NCBI GenBank assembly: GCA_019426215.1
Contig: CM033394.1
Location: 35,958,423 to 36,022,422 of the forward strand
Direction of reading: 5' to 3'
DNA length: 64,000 bases
Source: Buddleja alternifolia
Taxonomy: Eukaryota; Streptophyta; Magnoliopsida; Lamiales; Scrophulariaceae
A model generated the notes under the pieces. It was not told where the DNA came from and did not search any database. It worked only from the letters and a program-made list of their open reading frames with translations. This document shows, piece after piece, positions 57,166 through 64,000 of the stretch (position 1 is the stretch's first letter; the number at the start of each line of letters is the position of its first letter). The position numbers and the translations under genes are program-made.

Positions 57166-60100
57166 CCAACACACTAATGCCTGTAGATAAATAAAATACA
57201 AGTATCATGTGCAGTGGAAACGTAAAACATATCCGAATTCCCAAAGCCAAGATCAATTCATTTGTTATTGATTTTAAAGAAAAAGATACGTTGGTCCCAA
57301 ATGCCATATAAAAGGGTCTAGAAGGGGGGGGGGGTTGAATAGACCTTGAACTTTTTTTTTTTTTTTTTTAATTTTAAGACTTGTTTTTTATAAAGATAAC
57401 TTAGACAAAAGTATTGAGTGCTTGATTAAGATGAATCAGGCGCTCAACACGTATATTAAGGTTAGCACAACGGGGGATTTGTACAAGTCCGAAAGATTAG
57501 GCGCTTAGGAAGTATTTAGTCACTTTTAGAGATTTGAAAATGTAAGCTTTATGACAATGTATGAAAATGGTAAGCAATAAAGCAATAAAATAGTAAGTAA
57601 ATAAGACACGAGAATTGTAAGTTTCATTGGATTTGTGTAATCCCAACTACGTCCTTCTACTCCTTTCCATGCAGGAGGAATTTACTAAAATGGATCACAA
57701 AGCTCACAAAGACAGCTTCAACACAATAGCAAATGGTGAAAACTTGATCTCGAGTTCCCTGATCACAAAGATTTCAACTCGACTAAGATTTGCTTCTGAC
57801 AATGCTTCTCTCACACAGAAATAATTCTTTGTCTTCAACAATTTCGTCACACAGATTGAAGAGGTTGATGGGTTTTTATCATGGTTTGTTTGATTTGAAG
57901 AGTTCAAACACTTTTGTAATATCTCTTTAGAAAGGATGATTCTTCTATAAAGAGGTAAGAGATATTTGTTTGGCTGTGGAGATGTATAAGCTCAAAGATA
58001 TTTTGGCTATGGAGGTTTTGAGCTTTTAGGGATGAAAATAGATTTCATCAGCGTAAGTGTATATGAAGTCTTTGATAATAATTCTCGATTTTTAGGGTTG
58101 AGCTGTGAGTTTCTATTTGTAGATTTTTCTCAGGATTTGTCCGCTGGACATATGCTGAAGCGTGTGAAACACGAGGCGCGTGAAACAGTCTTTTTCTAAC
58201 ATCTTCAAAAATTCTACTGCACAGAGTTGGTAGCAGACCTACTTTGATTTGACAGCCAAAGGGGAAAGGCTTATCCGTACGTCAACAGGCCTTATCACAT
58301 TTAATGCTCTTATCAAGCATTTAATGCATTTGAATTTAATTCCCGTTGGAATTAAACGTCCGTTAAAAGTTGCATTTAATAGCTTATTGACTTCAGATTT
58401 AATTCAGGTGACGACAGGCGCTTGTGGCATGATCACCTTGAATGATTGTTAGATGCTTAACGAATCCTTTATCTTCAAAGTCTTTAGACGCTGATCTTCG
58501 ATTTTACTTTGATAGACTCATTTAAAATTCTATCATAGCTCAAGCACTAGATACTAATCTAAAACTATAAAAATAAAAAGCCTTATATAAAATTACAACT
58601 TGATAACTTTAAACGCTTATACATATTCTAATAAAGATAAACTTACATATCTTTGGGGTCTAACATAAAAACTATCTTGTCATCATCAAAACATCTAACA
58701 TGAAATTTTGTAACAAGATGAACACGAAAAATTACCTTTTTGCATATTCATCAATCCTCGTGAATCTTCATCCAACGGTTCACGCGTCCTGTCTCTAGAT
58801 TGTCACGTGCGGAATTCACTCCGAAAATCTCCATTTTTTTTCTCCATGGGCGGCTAGATGAGAGAGAGGATGAGAGTTTCTCTATCTTGTATTTTTTTGG
58901 TGGAGGAGTTATTTTTATGTAAAGTTTTCTTGTTGTGTTATCTAGCTTGCATTGGAGGATTAAATAAAATCCTCCAACTTAAGCCCATGAACCACACGCC
59001 CATTAGGGCCTTTACGCCTATTTATGCTAAGTTGACCCAGTCAACTTTGTCCAATTAATTTAGTCAATTAACATTTAATCTAATTAAATATATATTGATT
59101 AAATCAATATTATTATTAATTAATTAATTAATTAATATTTTAGTTTAAATATTTAATTAACCCAGTCAATTAAATATTCAAACTAATTAATTTAATTTAC
59201 CATTGTTTACAATCAGCGAAACTAATTTGTCCAACTAATTAATTCGTCCTTCCAAAGGATAAATTATCAAAATGCCTTCCAAATATAAAACTTGATTTCC
59301 CCGTCTATTCCTATATAGCACGACTCTCTTGGTTCATCTCGATTGGCAATGGGAGGATACCAAAGGATGTGGGTGACACCTAGCCAGCACCGTGGCCCCA
59401 TATCGTAGCCTAATCGAGTACGAAATGACTATGTCATTACGAACCTCTAGATATGAATACCATTTGAGTATGAGCCTTTCACTGATGTATCCCGATCAAG
59501 TAAAAGTCATGGAATATGTCAAACTCACAAGACTCGATGTTGTGCTAAGAATCATAGTAACGTGAGATTACCGAACTACCCTCCGTGTCAAACACGAGTT
59601 AGTTCATGAGCTCTGGTCAGAGACTTTCAATCTCATTTACGTATGTTCGCATAAGATACTTCTCATTCACTTTCGAGACAGTGAATTCCCTCTTGAAAAT
59701 CACTTCACAACTACTACTTGCCCATTGAAACGCAGTTCGAGGTCGGCCCCACCAATTGGTGAATTGGACATAACTACTCTAATGACAGAACCAACGTCAC
59801 AAGCACACTGTGACCGTGACTCTCAGTTCTAAGGCTAAAACATACTATCATAATCAGTAATCTGATCATTGATAGTCACTGAGTAAAAAAGTCATCTGAT
59901 AGGATTAATACGAGCCATGTTTGAATACACTAATTTCATTGATGTATCTATGAAACAAACTCCCACTATCCTATAGTGTTTGATTAGTACTCCTTGTCAG
60001 AGCATATGTCACACAAGTCCACACGAATCTCAAAGCCCAATTGAGATTCTCTGACTTGCAAACCGTTTAAGTGATAAAGTACCAAACTCTTCCAGTGCCT

Positions 60101-60293
60101 ATCTCCTTAACTACTAAAAGGAGTGAAAGGATTGTCTTGATTGACATGAACTAGTCGTTCATCTAATGCTTATAGATGACATTAAAAATTATATGAACAA
60201 CATACTAATGGCTCTTTATTAATAATTAGTTCTACAATATAAACAGTGCCTTATTTTCCAACTCCTATTGGCATCGAGGGCACAAAACCAACC
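57166..60293 (-). repeat. LTR-family 2 copy, interrupted by a solo LTR
   Basis: On the minus strand it starts near 60293 with GGTTTTGTGCCCTCGATGCC, a start known for a common plant copia LTR. It runs to 58716, is interrupted by the family 1 solo LTR, and continues at 57288-57166. Noncoding except for short chance frames. Confidence 0.6.
57289..58715 (-). mobile_element. Solo LTR of family 1, reversed
   Basis: 1427 bp. The left end CGTTGGTCCCAAATGCCAT is the inverted LTR 3' end (one change in the terminal CA); the right end is CATGAAATTTTGTAACA. Flanked by AGATA (57284-57288) and AGATG (58716-58720), a 5-bp duplication with one mismatch. A run of ten G at 57326-57335 is the family C tract. 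Confidence 0.85.
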
Positions 60294-60560
60294 GAAAAAT
60301 TGTGCAAAATTGCAAAATTTGTCTTGTTACTTGGGGGATTTGGCATTTTTGGTCCTTTGTTTTTGGCAATTTCCCACTTGACATTTTTTTTTACTTGTTA
60401 GATGCTAAAATTTGACCATTTAGCATTCTTTTTCCATGTTGGCGAGTAGATGTCTACCTTAGCACAAGCAGCCGAAATACTGAAAAATCTCCAATTTAAA
60501 GAGAAAACTCGCCCAATTTTTCAAATTTCAATGGCAATTGTCCTTAAAATGCCATTTCTT
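60294..60560. other. Spacer, no gene seen
   Basis: AT-rich, with TTTGG- and ATTTTT-rich phrases that may belong to the following fold-back element. No coding. Confidence 0.3.
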
Positions 60561-62516
60561 TGGGAAAATTGGTACTCCAAGTTGGACTGTACTGTTTTTT
60601 TTTTTTTTTTTTATAATAAATTGGTCTGTTGGCAATTTGGGTACACTAACTTGTAAAAATTGGCGATTTTAATACGAATTTTGCTAGAAAACTCAAAATT
60701 GGTGGAAAAATATCATTTGACGGGAAAATTAACTTGAATTGGGAATTTTCCTGAAATGGAGGGAAAATTAACTTATGATTTGGGGATTTTTTTTCATATG
60801 GAGGGAAAAGTGACCTTTAATTTGGGGATTTAACTCATATACTTTCAATTTTTATATTTATTTAAATTTTTTAAAATCTCAATTAAGATATTTGTTTATC
60901 TTAGTTATTTTTTATTTATTATAAATAAAATTTGTATAATTAATATATCTATAAGATAAATTAAAGTAAAAAATTATAATATATTGTATGCATAAATTCA
61001 AAAATAAATTATTTTCTTACTTAGTATTTTGAATTTTACTATTTTTCTTTTTTTTAAATAATTTTTTCTCTCTTCGTTTTTATTTCGTATTATTTGCTGA
61101 TTTTTCAAAATTTTTTGGATTATTTATGATTTTTTTTTACGATTTATTGAGTTTTTTTTATGATTTTTTTAAAAGTATTTTTTTACGATTTATTGAGCTT
61201 TTTTTTTTATGATTTTTACAAGTTTTTTAGTTTTTAATTTTTTTTTTTGTGTCAATGAGAATCTTTTGCCACCATTAAAATTTATTTTATTTAAACTTAA
61301 AAATTAGTTTGAGATATAATTATAATGTTTTCTAATTTTTTAATATATTGTAATATATTGTTTTCCTTATATTTTCTGAATTTTCACAAAGTTTCAAAAA
61401 AAAATAATTCTAATTTTATTTTATTTTTTCTGATTTTTTGGAATTTTTTTCCTGAATTTTTTTTTCTAAGTTTTAATTTATTTATTTCGCCAGTGGCAAA
61501 AAATCGTATTTATCTAAGTAATAAATTAAATTGGTAAAAGTTGGGGATTGGGGCAATTTGGTAAAATAACAGTTGCATTCCCTCCGGAATCGGGTCCAAG
61601 TAAGTGATTTTCCCTCCATTTTAGCAATAACCCCCAAATTGAAGGTTAATTTTGCCGCCAAATGACATTTTTCGGCCAATTTTGAATTTTTCGGTGAAAT
61701 TTGTATTGAAATTGTCAATTTTTACAAGTTAGTGTACCAAAACTGTCAACAGGCCAAATTATAGTAGGGATATAAATGAGCTGAGTTCGAGCCGAGCCTA
61801 ATTAAATTTTCTAGCTTGAGCTCGATTATATTTTTCTGAGCTCGAGCTCAAACTTGACGTGCCTCATTTTCTAGGGGTCGAGCTCAAGCTCGAAGTAGAT
61901 GAGTCAAGCTCGAGCTCGAGCTCGAGTTTGAAGTAAAAATTAATTTTTTTTCTTTTTTTAGAAAATAAAATAAAATAAGTTTTGCTTTTTTGCTTATAAC
62001 AATATGTTAATAATGTATAGTATACATTATTCAGTTAAAAAATAAGTATTTATTAAAATAAATAATAAGTAAATATCTTATATTTAATAAGTATTTAGAA
62101 AATAGAGGACGGTGTCGTGAAGACATGATTTCATTAAAATTTTTTATAGAAAAAGATATCATATCAACTAAAATATATAATCTTATAATTGTTCTTGTTG
62201 TTTTACACGATTTAAACAAAATAGAAAAAAAACTTAAGTATTATTAAACTATATTGTATATACAATTGTTAGTATTATTTTTATAAAATTCGAGTATTTT
62301 TAGTCATCTATTAAAAATTAATAATAAAAGCTCACGAGCCGGCTCACGGACATATGAACGACTATAAGTAAGCTCGAGCTCAACTCACGACAAAGCTCGA
62401 GCTGAGCTCCAGTCGATCATGCTCATCATGCTCATGAGCCGACTTGATTCACCTTACACCCCTAAATTATAGTACCAAAAAATGTACATGCCAACTTGGA
62501 GTACCAATTTGACAAT
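60561..62516. mobile_element. Large fold-back (long inverted repeat) element
   Basis: The left arm 60561-60800 and the right arm (about 61590-61764 joined to 62465-62516) are inverted copies. They share AAATTGGTACTCCAAGTTGG at the ends, then GGTACACTAACTTGTAAAAATTG, then GGAGGGAAAAT. The centre is T-rich (60860-61500). A 700-bp hAT MITE sits in the right arm. No target duplication was found. Confidence 0.7.
61765..62464. mobile_element. hAT-type MITE in the fold-back element
   Basis: The ends TAGGGATATAAATGAG and, inverted, TAGGGGTGTAAGGTGAATC form short imperfect TIRs. Flanked by a perfect 8-bp duplication AATTATAG (61757-61764 and 62465-62472), the hAT signature. Both subterminal regions are crowded with GAGCTCGAGCT-type repeats, as is usual for transposase-binding regions. 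No coding capacity. Confidence 0.88.
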
Positions 62517-62523
62517 TTTTGTG

Positions 62524-64000
62524 AATCCTGGTTCATGTACAACAAAAAGTAAGACGTATCCGGATTCACAATCGGATCACTTATTGGGGTTTAATGATTT
62601 TTAATACAAAAGTTGTAAATCGAATTACATCAAAATACTAAACTTGTAGTAGCATTTAAATTCTTGATCTAACGTAACAGCAGCAACCCCGGGTTCCTGC
62701 CTCTAGATATCACGCCGAAAAAAGATTGAAGAAAAAATCCACTTCCTCTTGGCTTATGGAGACCGGCTGCTAGGGTAGAGGAGGGGAGAGGTTTTTTCTC
62801 TTCTCTTGAGTTGTAAAGTGGAGGAGTGTTTTTGATTAACTAAGAGTGTGTATTTAAATAAGGTGATGGGCTTGGAATTAATTAATTCCTTAAACCCATC
62901 CACTCATTATACACGCCTAGAGCATGTAATTGGGCTGAGTTGACTTTCAACTTAGTCACTTATTAATTAAGTCATCTAAACATTAATCCAATTAACATGA
63001 CATTAATTAATACATGTCTAAATTAATTAATCCAATTAATAATTTTGACTAAGAGTAATAATAAGTGAATCTAATTATTTATTATTTGCTCTTTAATTTA
63101 TTTTTATTTAATCTAATTAATTAATTAAATTAATTTATTTCCCATGCTCATATTTATTTGTTCATCAAATGATGAATTTCCTTATTAACCTTTACATGTC
63201 AACTCAGAGATTTTTCTCTTCTTATTCCTTGAAAGCGCGACTCTCTAGGTTCGTCTCAATTGGTAATGGGAGGAAACCAAAGATGTGGGCCTAGCCAGTC
63301 CCGTGGACCCACATCGAACCCAATTGAGAATAAAAGGATTTATTCAATATGAACCTCTAGGTCACGAGTAGCATGTGAGTATAAGCTTTTCATTATAACA
63401 TCTCGATTGAGTGAGAGTCATGGATTGTGTCAAACTCACAGAACTCGATGTTGTGCTTAAGGAATCATAGTAAGATGACATTACCAAACTACCCCTCGTA
63501 TTCCACACGAGTTAGTTTACCTACTTTGGCCAAATACTTATGATTTCATTTACCTATGATTGCACAGGACGTTGACTCATTTACTACTCGAGATAGTGAA
63601 TCCCATTTTGGCAGTCACAGAACAATTGCTAGTTGCCCACCTAGACAGTTCTCTGAGGCCGATCTCACCTAAGGGTGAATTGGATCTGACTACTCTAATA
63701 ACAAGTCTAGTATCACAAGCACAATCTTTGTGACTCCTTAGGTCTAAGGCTCATGCAAACTATCATGACCAGTAACTCAATCATTGACAGTCATCAAGTA
63801 AGTACCATGTGATTGGATTATAGCGAGCCGTCTTCGAATATGTCAATATCATTGACATATCTACGACACAAGCTCCCACTAAAACCTAGTGACCGACTGA
63901 CACTCTTTGTCAGAGCCAGTGTCATACAAGTCGAGTCATAACGCCCAATTAAGACTCTTCGACTGGCGAACCCATTTTAAGTATTCAAGGAATTGACGCT
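62524..64000 (-). repeat. LTR-family 2 copy, cut by window end
   Basis: It is collinear with 58720-60190: GACTCTCTAGGTTCGTCTC at 63240 matches GACTCTCTTGGTTCATCTC at 59323, followed by AATGGGAGGA. It continues to the window end. Noncoding. Confidence 0.65.

Overview
This is plant nuclear DNA, AT-rich and packed with transposable elements. Evidence: two intron-containing genes typical of flowering plants, Ty1/copia and Mutator-like elements, plant LTR families and an endogenous pararetrovirus. It is probably a eudicot; I cannot name the species. I see no tRNA, rRNA or CRISPR array.

Layout. 1-8453: non-autonomous LTR retrotransposon (family 1; its 5' LTR starts before the window). It has a copia-like gag and a long unfamiliar ORF with apparent introns, but no pol; a solo LTR of the same family sits inside its 5' LTR. 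8454-12247: two degenerate copies of a second LTR family (family 2) around an AT-rich block. 13.3-17.0 kb: three nested insertions (old inverted-repeat element, Mutator-like element with 9-bp target duplication, family 1 solo LTR). 17.4-26.5 kb: a decayed caulimovirid, nearly one genome unit, ending in promoter, polyA signal and tRNA-Met primer site, and cut by a MITE in the RT. 26.6-30.8 kb: intergenic with small MITEs and a possible retrocopy.

Genes. 31312-36582 (+): ALKBH10B-like RNA demethylase, eight coding exons, two GC-AG introns and a tandemly duplicated exon-like segment in intron 2. 38485-43985: young Mutator-like element with 192-bp terminal repeats, a spliced transposase gene broken by one missing base, and a GRF zinc-finger gene. 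It lies between a promoter-like segment (near 38.3 kb) and the leader of the next gene. 44.0-47.0 kb (+): PHF5A-like splicing factor, coding sequence 46575-46907, preceded by a roughly 2.2-kb leader intron.

49529-54400 (-): Ty1/copia element with 126-bp LTRs and a perfect 5-bp target duplication but a frameshifted polyprotein. 55.1-64.0 kb: two family 1 solo LTRs in reverse orientation, three family 2 fragments, a large fold-back element and a hAT-type MITE nested in it.

The two cellular genes both act on mRNA (demethylation; spliceosomal SF3b) but nothing shows that they are linked functionally. The main biological interest is how insertions have reshaped their promoters and introns, and the unusual coding content of the family 1 retrotransposon and the pararetrovirus.
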